A stretch of DNA of 64,000 nt from Nonlabens xiamenensis (GTDB lineage: Bacteria; Bacteroidota; Bacteroidia; Flavobacteriales; Flavobacteriaceae), in NCBI RefSeq assembly GCF_003865345.1, contig NZ_RMVE01000007.1, forward strand, positions 1 to 64,000. The letters are read 5' to 3'. The notes below the pieces were generated by a model that was not told the DNA's origin, ran no database searches, and saw nothing but the letters and a program-made list of their open reading frames with translations. Of this stretch, positions 46,063 to 55,058 are shown piece by piece (the first letter of the stretch is position 1; every line of letters begins with the position of its first letter). A program made the position numbers and the translations under genes.

Positions 46063-47370
46063 TTAATGACTCAGTACTGAATCCTGCGATTGGTTGATAA
46101 AATCTTTTTTAATAGCTTCAAAAGGCTTTTTATAAAATTCTGGGTCAAAGCCTGCGAGATCAAGATTGCGAATGACCTCATCCACCGTTGCCCCATTGCT
46201 GAGCCACTGATCAAACTGTTTGTGTTGTAAACGGATCATAAAGGTGTTGATACCAACAAATTTTCTGGTAGCCAAATGATATTCAATGGTGATGGCCCGA
46301 TTAGAATCCTTTTCCTTCCAGTGATAGTGTGCATTTCCTTCCTTGGGCTTGTTCCAAACCCAACCGTAGGTCTGGTATTCAATATCCATAAACTTTGCGC
46401 TATTGAACCAATGGCCAGGATTCCATGCGGTAGGATTTCCACAGAGGTTTTGGGCCAACGTTTCTCCCATCATTCTACCCGTATACCAAACGGCCTCTAC
46501 CGCTTTGCGCTCCCCAACTGGTTCTCTTTGCTCAGCACAATCACCTATCGCATAAACATCCGGAACATTGGTTTGCAAAAACCGATCTACTAATATTCCT
46601 CTATTGGTCTCGATTCCGCTATCTTTTAAGAAATTGATCTGAGGTCTAACTCCCGCGCAAAGCCCAACGAAATCGCAGTCTATACGCTCCCCTTTTTTTG
46701 TGGTAATGGCATGAACTCTACCGCTGCCGTTATCCAAGATTTCATCCAATTCCTCCTCATGCCTGAGATCTACGTGATGCAATTTTATATGTTGGGAAAT
46801 CAATTGCGCATCGGGTGCAGGCAATACACCATCCCAGAAGTATTTTTCACGTATCAAAAAGGTTACTGGAATTTTTCTGGTCAATAACATCTCAGCCAGC
46901 TCAACTCCGATTAAACCGCCACCTATGATGACAGCCCTTTTACAAGTCGAATTGTCCGGTGCATTTTTTTCCAACAGTTCCAAATCCATTTTAGAAACCA
47001 AACCTTGAACGCCATCCAGATCTTCTCCAGGCCAGCCAAATTTATTGGGAATACTGCCTGTAGCCAACACCAACTGATCGTAGCTAATAGTTTGACCTTG
47101 CTCTAGCAGTACTTCTTTTTGATCAACATTTACTCTCTTGACCCAAGCCTTTACCAATTCCAGCCGATTCTTTTTCCAAAACCAGTTTTCGTAGGGTTGG
47201 GTATGCTTAAATTTCATGTGGCCCATGTAGACATACATCAAGGCCGTACGGGAAAAAAAGTAATCGGTTTCACCAGAGATGATGGTGATGCGATGATCAG
47301 AGAGTTTTCTGATATGTCTCGCTGCCGTCACTCCGGCGATTCCATTTCCAATAATCACAATATGTTTCAT
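46063..47370 (-). CDS. NAD(P)/FAD-dependent oxidoreductase
   Basis: Flavoprotein of the nitrite-reductase-large-subunit/ferredoxin-reductase type, about 435 residues. FAD site GNGIAGVTAARHIRKL at the N-terminus, NAD(P) site IIGGGLIGVELAEML in the middle, and the second FAD motif PDVYAIGDCAE. The frame begins at 47403, but the normal family start is the ATG at 47370 (MKHIVIIGNG). It precedes the membrane polyferredoxin on the same strand by 31 bases, so it likely delivers electrons to it. Physiological donor and acceptor unknown. Confidence 0.9.
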   Translation of the reverse strand: MKHIVIIGNGIAGVTAARHIRKLSDHRITIISGETDYFFSRTALMYVYMGHMKFKHTQPYENWFWKKNRLELVKAWVKRVNVDQKEVLLEQGQTISYDQLVLATGSIPNKFGWPGEDLDGVQGLVSKMDLELLEKNAPDNSTCKRAVIIGGGLIGVELAEMLLTRKIPVTFLIREKYFWDGVLPAPDAQLISQHIKLHHVDLRHEEELDEILDNGSGRVHAITTKKGERIDCDFVGLCAGVRPQINFLKDSGIETNRGILVDRFLQTNVPDVYAIGDCAEQREPVGERKAVEAVWYTGRMMGETLAQNLCGNPTAWNPGHWFNSAKFMDIEYQTYGWVWNKPKEGNAHYHWKEKDSNRAITIEYHLATRKFVGINTFMIRLQHKQFDQWLSNGATVDEVIRNLDLAGFDPEFYKKPFEAIKKDFINQSQDSVLSH

Positions 47371-47521
47371 GGAGGTTTTTGTTTCAAGGCAATTACAAAT
47401 CAAAGCATTTTATGCAGTTTATCCCAGGTGGATATCACCTGCATTATGGGTTATATTTCCCGACCTGGTCTTCGGATCTGGGATCGTACTAAGTTATACA
47501 AATATGCCCAACAGGAATAAA

Positions 47522-47662
47522 ATGAATACTATTCGCAAAATAACACCAGGTGCATTGATCGTTTTTTGGTCGTTTATCAGCATATTTGGCAATGATTTAG
47601 CCCAAATTTTGGTCAAAAAAGATAACCTTGAATCGTCAACAACCTCAACATATGGCTTGTAG
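47522..47662 (+). CDS. Possible small protein, 46 residues
   Basis: ATG-started frame preceded by AGGAATAAA. It holds one hydrophobic stretch (GALIVFWSFISIFG) followed by a charged tail, like a single-pass or secreted microprotein. It overlaps the signal region of the glycosidase gene by 11 bases. It may be a chance frame. Confidence 0.25.
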   Translation: MNTIRKITPGALIVFWSFISIFGNDLAQILVKKDNLESSTTSTYGL

Positions 47663-48701
47663 TATACAGCGCATTTTATTTCTTCCGCTCATTATTTTTA
47701 CTTTGGGATGTAATTCTCAAAATAATTCAGACACCTCTAAACACCACCAGGACAAGGCCCGTAAAATCAATGGTATTACTTTCGTCGCCACGCGGAACCC
47801 AATTGATGACTCTGGGATCAAGCCGCTCAATGCCTACCATGCCAATTATGCAGCCATTGTGCCCTATGCCTGGATGCGCAGTCTTGATAATCCTGAGGTC
47901 ATTTATAGCGTAGACCAAGGCTGGTGGGGAGAAAAGCCAGAAGGCGTGCGTAAGACCATTGAATTGATGCACGAGCAGCACATAGAAGTAATGCTCAAAC
48001 CACAAATATGGATAGGTCGTGGTTCCTATACCGGTGATATTCAGTTAAAGGATGAGGCCTCGTGGCAAGTGTTGGAAAAATCCTATACCGATTATATTTT
48101 GAGATTTGCCAAAATCGCGGAAGAGAAAAACGTAGGTATGTTTTGTATAGGCACAGAACTGGATTCCTTTACCAGGGAACGTCCTCAATTCTGGCTGGAA
48201 TTGATCTCACAGATCAGAGCTGTTTATTCGGGTAAACTCACCTATGCAGGAAATTGGGACAGTTATAAAAAGATTGACTTTTGGAGTGCATTGGACTATA
48301 TCGGAGTGGATGCCTATTTCCCGATCAGCAGTGAGAAAACACCTGAAGTCGATACGGTCAACCAACACTGGTCCAAATGGAAGAAAGAGTTGAGATCGCT
48401 TTCGCGAAAGCACAACAAAAAAATCCTTTTTGCAGAGTATGGTTATATCAGCGCCGATTACGCAGGTCAGGAACCATGGAAAAATGCTGGAGAAGACCGG
48501 GCAGTTAATGAGCAGGCCCAACAGATTTTACTTGAAGGTTTGTATAATAATATTTGGGATGAAGAATGGTTTGCCGGTGGTTTTTTATGGAAACACCATG
48601 CTGAAAAAAGTCGCAGGAGAGGCTACGAAAAACGATTTACCGTACAAAACAAATTGGCTCAATCCACGGTAAGTGCTGCCTATAAAAAATACAAAGAATA
48701 A
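47652..48701 (+). CDS. GH113-like TIM-barrel glycosidase, lipoprotein
   Basis: Predicted surface or periplasmic lipoprotein of 349 residues with lipobox TLGC (Cys20). The (beta/alpha)8 barrel shows NYAAIVPYAWMR, VMLKPQIW, the acid/base Glu169 in FCIGTELDSF and the nucleophile Glu262 in ILFAEYGY, a layout typical of glycoside hydrolase family 113 beta-mannanases and relatives. Substrate is uncertain: beta-mannan or a related beta-glycan. The ATG at 47652 is preferred over a TTG at 47628. SLSRK in the C-terminal third is encoded by a palindrome copy. Confidence 0.82.
   Translation: MACSIQRILFLPLIIFTLGCNSQNNSDTSKHHQDKARKINGITFVATRNPIDDSGIKPLNAYHANYAAIVPYAWMRSLDNPEVIYSVDQGWWGEKPEGVRKTIELMHEQHIEVMLKPQIWIGRGSYTGDIQLKDEASWQVLEKSYTDYILRFAKIAEEKNVGMFCIGTELDSFTRERPQFWLELISQIRAVYSGKLTYAGNWDSYKKIDFWSALDYIGVDAYFPISSEKTPEVDTVNQHWSKWKKELRSLSRKHNKKILFAEYGYISADYAGQEPWKNAGEDRAVNEQAQQILLEGLYNNIWDEEWFAGGFLWKHHAEKSRRRGYEKRFTVQNKLAQSTVSAAYKKYKE
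48397..48411. repeat. Palindromic repeat copy 12
   Basis: CGCTTTCGCGAAAGC in the glycosidase gene, read as SLSRK. Confidence 0.9.
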
Positions 48702-48834
48702 GCTTATAGAGTCATGCTAATTTAAGGGTGCTTATCATATCGCCTTATCCAGAATAATTGATTATTGGAGGTTAAGCTTGTGACGCACTTCCTAGGTTGG
48801 TCAAGGATGAACGCGGATCAGAAGTTTAAAGTGC

Positions 48835-49773
48835 TTAGAAGGAATAAACAACTTCTAATTTGTAGTCTTTCAAGGATTCTTCGGCCTTTTTGATATCCTC
48901 GGTAAACCCGAGTATGTAACCACCTCCACCAGAACCACATAACTTGAGGTAGTAATCGCCTGTATCCAGACCTTTCTTCCAAAGATCATGGAATTGGGCA
49001 GGTATCATAGGTTTAAAGTTGTCCAATACGACGTGGCTTAATTTTTTGACATTGCCAAAAAGACCTTTTACGTTTCCGCTTAGGAAATCTTCTACACACA
49101 TATCGGTGTATTTGACAAACTTATCCTTAAGCATTGATCTAAATCCTTCCTGCTTCATGTTTTCCATGAAAATGTTCACCATAGGAGCAGTTTCTCCCAC
49201 CATTCCAGAATCCAATAGGAATACCGCGCCTTTTCCATCCAATTGCTGGGAAGGAATTCCGGCAGGTTCAATATCTTCTTTGGAATTGATCAGAATAGGC
49301 AAGCTCAAATAGGAATTCAATGGGTCCAAACCAGAGCTTTTTCCATGAAAGAAACTCTCGATTTTCCCAAAAATATCTTTGAGCGTCAATAATTTTTCGC
49401 GGGTCAGATTTTCCAACACCGTGATTTTCTCTGTAGCATATTTATCATAGATGGCAGCTACCAGCGCACCGCTGCTTCCCACGCCATACCCTTGAGGGAT
49501 ACTGGAATCAAAATACATTCCAGCCTTCACATCTTCTCTGAGTGATTGGATGTCAAAAGCAGGAAATAACGGATCTTCTAGGGTCAATTGCTCAATATGG
49601 CCAGCGAGCCTTTCTAGATTATTATTGCTCTGAGCGTGCACTTTACTTAGATTGTCACTTATTTTCAGTGCTCCTTTGTAAAAATTATAAGGGATAGATA
49701 AGCCTTTGGAATCCTTGATGATGCCATACTCACCGAACAGTAAAATCTTGGAATAAAATAGCGGTCCTTTCAT
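48835..49773 (-). CDS. GHMP kinase, probable mevalonate kinase
   Basis: ATP-dependent small-molecule kinase of 312 residues. N-terminal substrate motif KILLFGEYGII, the phosphate loop PQGYGVGSSGALVAA and the C-terminal LKLCGSGGGGYILGF identify the GHMP family. Linkage to mvaD (10 bases apart) points to a mevalonate or phosphomevalonate kinase. The frame continues upstream to 49818, overlapping mvaD, but the ATG at 49773 gives the normal start just before KILLFGEYG. Confidence 0.88.
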   Translation of the reverse strand: MKGPLFYSKILLFGEYGIIKDSKGLSIPYNFYKGALKISDNLSKVHAQSNNNLERLAGHIEQLTLEDPLFPAFDIQSLREDVKAGMYFDSSIPQGYGVGSSGALVAAIYDKYATEKITVLENLTREKLLTLKDIFGKIESFFHGKSSGLDPLNSYLSLPILINSKEDIEPAGIPSQQLDGKGAVFLLDSGMVGETAPMVNIFMENMKQEGFRSMLKDKFVKYTDMCVEDFLSGNVKGLFGNVKKLSHVVLDNFKPMIPAQFHDLWKKGLDTGDYYLKLCGSGGGGYILGFTEDIKKAEESLKDYKLEVVYSF

Positions 49774-49783
49774 AGGGTTGGGG

Positions 49784-50839
49784 TTAGCACTTACTTGCGC
49801 CAGTGCCAATATAATCACAAATATACTGCGAGTTCTGACAATATTGCGCCAATTTGTTGTTAATCAACTCTTCCACAATCTCTTTATGTTCGCGTGGGTA
49901 GAGCAAATGCACGTTAGCTCCCGCATCTAGCGTGAAACATAAGGGAATGCCTGTTTCCTTCCTAAACGCCCAAACTTGCTCGATAATCGACAAAGTTTTG
50001 GGTTTCATGAGAATAAAATACGGATGGGAAGTCATCATCATGGCGTGCAGGGTTAATGCTTCGCTTTCTGTAATTCTGATAAAAGTATCCAGATCACCTT
50101 CTTGAAGTGCATTTTTCAACATCTCCAGGTTTTCATGGGCTTGTTCAAATCTCGCTTTCGCGAAAGCGTGCCCGTTCATTAAATCATGACCTACACTTGA
50201 ACTTACTACTTTCTCCCCTTTGTCCACTAATAAAATGGTATCCTGGAAGTTTTGGAAAACAGGATGTAATAATTCGGTCTTGTCTACCCCGTATAAGTCC
50301 GTGCTGTCCACGGTTTTGATATGTTTTCCCCAGAGTACAGCGCTTCCCTTAATACTTCTACAGGCACTTCCCGAACCTAACCTGGCTAAGAAAGAAGTCT
50401 TATCTGCCGAGACAGTTGTACCGGTAAGCATAGATTCAAAATCCATGATACAGGCGCTCAGAGCAGCCATACTACTCGCACTACTGGCAATTCCAGAGCT
50501 ATGCGGGAAAGTGTTGACCGTGTCGATCTTGAACTGGTACTGAGTGATCCAGGGGCAGTAATTTTTGATACGCAAAAAATAATCTTTGATTTTGGGCGCA
50601 AATTCAGGTTTTTTGCGACCGTCATAACTGATACTGAAACCGTGGTCGCCCTTGATGGCTTTTAGGCTGGTAACGGTATGACATTCCTTAAGTGTGAAGC
50701 TGAGCGATGGATTAGCAGGCAGTTGCATCCCGTGTTTACCCCAATATTTGACCAGGGCTATGTTTGAAGGTGCCTGCCATCGGGTTTCCATTTGGTCTAG
50801 GAAATCCACAGATTCCCTGAGTTGAAATTGCTCTTCCAC
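49784..50839 (-). CDS. mvaD: Diphosphomevalonate decarboxylase
   Basis: Decarboxylates mevalonate diphosphate to isopentenyl diphosphate in the mevalonate pathway. Motifs: SNIALVKYWGK near the N-terminus, the phosphate loop HSSGIASSASSMAALSAC, GSGSACRSI, and LDAGANVHLLYP near the end. The longest frame starts at 50899, but a TAnnTTTG element at 50856-50863 lies inside it, so a GTG at 50839 is more likely; an ATG at 50791 is also possible. AFAKA, after the DLMNGH stretch, is a palindrome copy. First of two genes with the mevalonate kinase. Confidence 0.94.
   Translation of the reverse strand: MEEQFQLRESVDFLDQMETRWQAPSNIALVKYWGKHGMQLPANPSLSFTLKECHTVTSLKAIKGDHGFSISYDGRKKPEFAPKIKDYFLRIKNYCPWITQYQFKIDTVNTFPHSSGIASSASSMAALSACIMDFESMLTGTTVSADKTSFLARLGSGSACRSIKGSAVLWGKHIKTVDSTDLYGVDKTELLHPVFQNFQDTILLVDKGEKVVSSSVGHDLMNGHAFAKARFEQAHENLEMLKNALQEGDLDTFIRITESEALTLHAMMMTSHPYFILMKPKTLSIIEQVWAFRKETGIPLCFTLDAGANVHLLYPREHKEIVEELINNKLAQYCQNSQYICDYIGTGASKC
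50153..50168. repeat. Palindromic repeat copy 13
   Basis: Full 16-base palindrome in mvaD, read as AFAKA. Confidence 0.95.
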
Positions 50840-51165
50840 GCCTTTGGGTTTACTGCAAAGATATGCATCGCTAAGCGCTTTGCCACATTTCAGGGACACA
50901 AGTTCAACCAGGTTGCCGAATGTTATGGCGTTATTCTTTTGCTTTTGCTCCCCTGATCTGTCAGCCGCTATTACATCATGGATGCAAAGTTTTTGATTTG
51001 TCGAACTAAGATGGATATGGCATAAAATGACCTCATTCCATGTTGATATTTATATACCATGTAGGATTTTAGTCTGTCATCTGTAACAAATTTGTGCCAA
51101 AAGTGTCCAATGGTTAGCAAGCAGACAAAAACCCGTATTTTTAATCGCCGTATCAGCAAAGACCT
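50840..51165. other. Divergent intergenic spacer
   Basis: About 325 bases between mvaD and the permease gene. Besides the mvaD -7 element I see only a TATTTTTA, a one-mismatch -7 match, about 30 bases before the permease ATG. No hairpins or repeats stand out. Confidence 0.5.
50856..50863 (-). promoter_or_regulatory. Candidate -7 element of mvaD
   Basis: TATCTTTG on the minus strand; it decides the choice of an inner start for mvaD. Confidence 0.5.
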
Positions 51166-52419
51166 ATGTTTATATACCTGCGAGTACTGAAGGAGAGCTT
51201 ATTTTTTGCCGTGAATGCACTGCGCACCAACCTGTTGCGGACATTCTTGTCCGTATTAGGGGTAACTATAGGAATTTTTGCCATCATAGGTGTTTTGGCA
51301 GCGGTAGATTCACTGGAAAACAAGATTACTGAAAGCTTGAGCAGTTTGGACATCTCAACCATCTATGTACTTAACCGTTCCTTTGGACCAACAGAATTGG
51401 AACCCTATCAATACGAAAAATTTCCTAACGTTACTTACGAGGAGTTTCAAATGCTGGAACGCAGTATGCCAGATATAAGTGCCATCACCTTTACGCAATT
51501 CACTGGACCAGAAAATATAAAATTTGAAGGTAAAACCGCTACCGGCGTCAATATTATTCCTGGCACGGAGGCTTTTTACGAGCTGGAAAAATTAAAATTA
51601 GCCCAGGGCAGATTCTTTAATGCGGCAGAATCCAATGCTGGGAGCAATGTGGTGGTGATTGGTAGTGAGGTGGCCAAAAGTTTATTCGGTGAATTTAACC
51701 CGATCGGTCGCAGGGTCAGACTTTACGGGAATAAATTCACGGTGATCGGCGTATTGGAAAAGGAAGGCGCAGGATCCTTTGGACCCTCCAAAGATGGTAG
51801 CGCTTATCTGCCCGTCAATTTTACTCGGCGAATTTTTGGAGATAACAACAGATTACGTACGGCTGCTCTTATTCTTAAACCCAAAAAAGGCGTGGATCAG
51901 GATGCATTTATTGCACAATTTGAGCAAACTTTACGCAATTACAGGGGATTAAAACCTGGTGAAATCAGTACCTTTTTTATCAATCCGCTGAAAGGATTTG
52001 CCGATTTCCTGGACCAGCTTACCTCCACTTTGACCTTTATTGGTGTTATTATTTCTGGATTTTCTATGTTGGTAGGAGGTTTTGGAATCGCCAATATAAT
52101 GTTTGTGAGCGTTAAGGAACGTACCAATCTGATTGGTATTCAAAAATCATTGGGCGCCAAGAGTCGTTTTATTCTTTCCCAATTTTTATTTGAGAGCATT
52201 ATCCTGGCGGTTTTTGGTGGTTTTTTCGGTTTATTTTTTGTCTGGCTGGGTATTTTGGTAGCCAACAGCATTGCTGAAGATTTTACTTTTATGTTGAGTT
52301 CGTTTAATATCTTATTAGGCACCAGTGTAAGTGCCCTTATCGGACTGTTGGCTGGAATTATTCCAGCGATTTCGGCGGCGAGATTGGATCCAGTAGAGGC
52401 CATTCGTACGGGAATGTAA
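51166..52419 (+). CDS. ABC transporter permease (MacB/FtsX type)
   Basis: Four-helix permease of 417 residues. The first helix is at about residues 24-45 (LLRTFLSVLGVTIGIFAIIGVLA), then a large periplasmic MacB-type core domain (about 50-275), then three helices at 285-308, 333-360 and 375-398 carrying the FtsX signature (GFGIANIMFVSVKERTNLIGIQKSLGAKS). The family mostly moves lipoproteins, lipids or peptides by mechanotransmission. No ATPase gene is beside it, so its partner is encoded elsewhere. Confidence 0.92.
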   Translation: MFIYLRVLKESLFFAVNALRTNLLRTFLSVLGVTIGIFAIIGVLAAVDSLENKITESLSSLDISTIYVLNRSFGPTELEPYQYEKFPNVTYEEFQMLERSMPDISAITFTQFTGPENIKFEGKTATGVNIIPGTEAFYELEKLKLAQGRFFNAAESNAGSNVVVIGSEVAKSLFGEFNPIGRRVRLYGNKFTVIGVLEKEGAGSFGPSKDGSAYLPVNFTRRIFGDNNRLRTAALILKPKKGVDQDAFIAQFEQTLRNYRGLKPGEISTFFINPLKGFADFLDQLTSTLTFIGVIISGFSMLVGGFGIANIMFVSVKERTNLIGIQKSLGAKSRFILSQFLFESIILAVFGGFFGLFFVWLGILVANSIAEDFTFMLSSFNILLGTSVSALIGLLAGIIPAISAARLDPVEAIRTGM

Positions 52420-52538
52420 AGGCCGTCGGCTCTTGGACTTTTAAAACTTATTCCTAAGGCCATTTTGCCTTCAATTTTTATTTTACTTCTTGTCCATCCT
52501 TTGCCTGAAAACCAGGCGGTCAGCTGCATCCAATATCC

Positions 52539-52546
52539 TATCTTTG
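52539..52546 (+). promoter_or_regulatory. Candidate -7 element of the pseudouridine synthase-like gene
   Basis: TATCTTTG, 17 bases before the ATG at 52563. Confidence 0.5.
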
Positions 52547-52562
52547 CAAAAAATTGAGAGTC

Positions 52563-53549
52563 ATGAGCAGAGGTAAGGAAGGTGGAAAAAGCAAACCCAG
52601 TGGCCGCAGTGGTGGTAAGAGTAGTGCTGGCGCCAAAGGAGGCAACAGACGCAATGCAGGATCCCAGGATCACAAAGGAAAATCCAGCGCCCGAGGCAAT
52701 TCCCCTACCGAAAAACGCAATACCCGTGGTGGAAAAAACCAGATCATTGGTACTTCCCGCAGCGGTAAGCCAGTGACCAAAAAAGAATACATTGAGCGCA
52801 AAAAAGCCGAATCCAGTCCTAAAAAGAAAAAAAAGGACGACGGTATGCGCTTGAACAAGTACATCGCCAATTCTGGTTTGTGCAGCCGTCGGGATGCCGA
52901 TATCTACATCAAGGCAGGTAGTGTGACCGTCAACGGTAAGCCTGTGACAGAAATGGGCTTTAAAGTTCAACCTGGCGATGAAGTACGCTTTGACAATCGT
53001 CCCATCGAGCCGAAGAAAAAAGAATATTTCTTATTGAACAAACCCAAAGGTTTTATCTCTCCGAGAAAAGGGGAATTGGCCTCCAAAACCGTCATGGACC
53101 TGATGGCCAACGCTTCACCCAACAACTTACATTTTGTAGGCCGCCTCTCTCGTGCTTCTCTTGGACTGATGTTGTTTACCAGCGATCTTGAAATGGCCAA
53201 CAAACTCAACAATCCAAAGCACGAATTACGCCAGATGTATCACGTGGCACTGGACCGCAGTTTTAAGCATGAGGATTTGGTGCGATTGCGTCAAGGTATC
53301 GTCATTGATCGCGAACAAGTCAATATCAAGGAAGTCAATTATGTAGAAAACGGACGCAACAATGAGATTGGAATAGAACTATTCAGCGGCAAAGACAATA
53401 TTGTACCTCGAATCTTTGAAAGTATAGGTTATGAGATCAAAATTCTAGATCGCGTAATGCTGGCCGACTTGACTAAAAAAGACCTTCCCAGAGGTCACTA
53501 CCGCAAATTGACCGATCAGGAGGTGATCAATCTGAAAATGCGGAAGTAA
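52563..53549 (+). CDS. RsuA/RluB-type pseudouridine synthase homologue lacking the catalytic Asp
   Basis: RNA-binding protein of 328 residues. A basic, Gly/Lys/Ser-rich tail (about residues 1-94) is followed by an S4 domain (MRLNKYIANSGLCSRRDAD...VTVNGKPV) and an RsuA/RluB fold. The catalytic motif, normally GRLDxxTxGL, reads GRLSRASLGL, so the essential Asp is Ser196. The rest is kept: LNKPKGF, MYHVAL, RIFESIGYE and DLTKKDLPRGHYRKL. I infer a protein that still binds rRNA but probably does not isomerise uridine. An in-frame TTG at 52554 was rejected in favour of the ATG. Confidence 0.85.
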   Translation: MSRGKEGGKSKPSGRSGGKSSAGAKGGNRRNAGSQDHKGKSSARGNSPTEKRNTRGGKNQIIGTSRSGKPVTKKEYIERKKAESSPKKKKKDDGMRLNKYIANSGLCSRRDADIYIKAGSVTVNGKPVTEMGFKVQPGDEVRFDNRPIEPKKKEYFLLNKPKGFISPRKGELASKTVMDLMANASPNNLHFVGRLSRASLGLMLFTSDLEMANKLNNPKHELRQMYHVALDRSFKHEDLVRLRQGIVIDREQVNIKEVNYVENGRNNEIGIELFSGKDNIVPRIFESIGYEIKILDRVMLADLTKKDLPRGHYRKLTDQEVINLKMRK

Positions 53550-53642
53550 AATTTTAACGTAGCTCTAACACTTGTTTAAGTACATTTGGTCAGATTTAGT
53601 GGAAGGAAAAACAATTCCTGTTCCGACTAAAAGATATTTGAA

Positions 53643-55034
53643 TTGAACACAAAATACATCGATCTCATCGATCAGACTTATTATTTCCCTACCGAGGAAT
53701 TTAAGTTAGAAAATAACCAGTTGCATTTCCATGATATAGATCTCATGGCTCTGGTAGAAGAATACGGCGCACCCCTCAAATTTACCTATCTACCCAAGAT
53801 TTCTGAAAACATCATCAGGGCAAAATCTTGGTTTGATTCCGCTTTCGCGAAAGCGGACTATCGCGCAAAATATCACTACTGCTACTGCACCAAGAGTTCG
53901 CACTTCAAGCACGTCATGGATGAGGTGCTTAAAAACGATATACATATTGAGACCAGTAGTGCTTTTGATATACATATCGTCAACAAGCTGAAAGCAGAAG
54001 GTAAAATTAAAAACGACACCTTTGTGATCTGCAATGGGTTCAAAAGGGACCAATACATTCAAAATATTGCTCGACTTATTGATTCGGGACAGAATTGTAT
54101 CCCTATCATTGACAACTACGAGGAATTGGACCTGCTTACTGAGGCCACAGACAAAAAATTCAATGCTGGGATACGCATCGCTAGCGAAGAAGAACCCAAA
54201 TTTGAGTTTTATACGAGTAGGCTAGGTATCGGTTATAAGAACATACTGAATTTTTATAAAGCACAGATTGAGGAAAACTCGCAAGTGGACCTTAAGATGC
54301 TGCACTTCTTCATCAATACGGGAATAAGAGATAACGCTTATTATTGGAATGAACTACACAAGTGCTTAAAGGTATATGTGAGTCTAAAAAAGATCTGTCC
54401 CACGCTGGATAGCCTGAATATAGGAGGAGGTTTTCCGATCAAGAATTCGCTGGTGTTTGATTTTGATTATGAGTACATGGTTCATGAAATCATCCATCAA
54501 ATCAAAATGGTTTGTGATGAAGCTGGTGTAGACGTACCACATATCTTCACTGAATTTGGTTCATTCACAGTTGGTGAAAGCGGGGGAGCCATTTATAAGG
54601 TATTGTACCAAAAGCAACAGAATGATCGAGAAAAATGGAACATGATCAACAGTTCGTTTATCACCACTCTTCCTGACTCTTGGGCGATCAGTAAGCGATT
54701 TATATTACTCGCACTGAATCGCTGGAAGGATGAATATGAACGTGTTTTATTGGGCGGACTTACTTGTGACAGTGATGATTATTACAACAGTGAGCAGAAT
54801 GTAAATGCCATTTATCTACCCAAATACCACAAGGACAAACCCTTGTACATAGGTTTTTTTAATACAGGAGCTTATCAAGAAAGTATAGGCGGGTATGGCG
54901 GCATACAACACTGTCTGATTCCTGCTCCACAACATGTCCTGATCGATCGGGACGAAAACGGTAATATCAAGACTAGACTCTTTAGAGAACAACAATCCAG
55001 TGAGCAAATGCTACAGATACTGGGCTATCAATAA
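53643..55034 (+). CDS. Arginine decarboxylase, fold-III alanine-racemase-like type
   Basis: PLP-dependent decarboxylase of 463 residues that would make agmatine from arginine. Schiff-base Lys84 in YCYCTKSSHF, the glycine loop LNIGGGFPIKNS, TEFGSFTVGESGG and the C-terminal GGLTCDSDDYYN with the partner-subunit Cys. The start is probably TTG at 53643, since MNTKYIDLI is the usual family beginning and no ATG lies before residue 35. AFAKA at about residues 67-71 is a palindrome copy. First gene of an operon with agmatinase and a deoxyhypusine-synthase-like enzyme. Confidence 0.92.
   Translation: MNTKYIDLIDQTYYFPTEEFKLENNQLHFHDIDLMALVEEYGAPLKFTYLPKISENIIRAKSWFDSAFAKADYRAKYHYCYCTKSSHFKHVMDEVLKNDIHIETSSAFDIHIVNKLKAEGKIKNDTFVICNGFKRDQYIQNIARLIDSGQNCIPIIDNYEELDLLTEATDKKFNAGIRIASEEEPKFEFYTSRLGIGYKNILNFYKAQIEENSQVDLKMLHFFINTGIRDNAYYWNELHKCLKVYVSLKKICPTLDSLNIGGGFPIKNSLVFDFDYEYMVHEIIHQIKMVCDEAGVDVPHIFTEFGSFTVGESGGAIYKVLYQKQQNDREKWNMINSSFITTLPDSWAISKRFILLALNRWKDEYERVLLGGLTCDSDDYYNSEQNVNAIYLPKYHKDKPLYIGFFNTGAYQESIGGYGGIQHCLIPAPQHVLIDRDENGNIKTRLFREQQSSEQMLQILGYQ
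53840..53855. repeat. Palindromic repeat copy 14
   Basis: Full 16-base palindrome in the arginine decarboxylase gene, read as AFAKA. Confidence 0.95.
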
Positions 55035-55058
55035 ATAGGTTTAATTACTTTTATCACC

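Noticed and set aside
52140-52970. 276-codon minus-strand frame over the permease/pseudouridine synthase junction
   Set aside because: It is antisense to two well-supported genes and its Phe/Thr/Ala-rich translation mirrors the basic low-complexity tail of the plus-strand protein.
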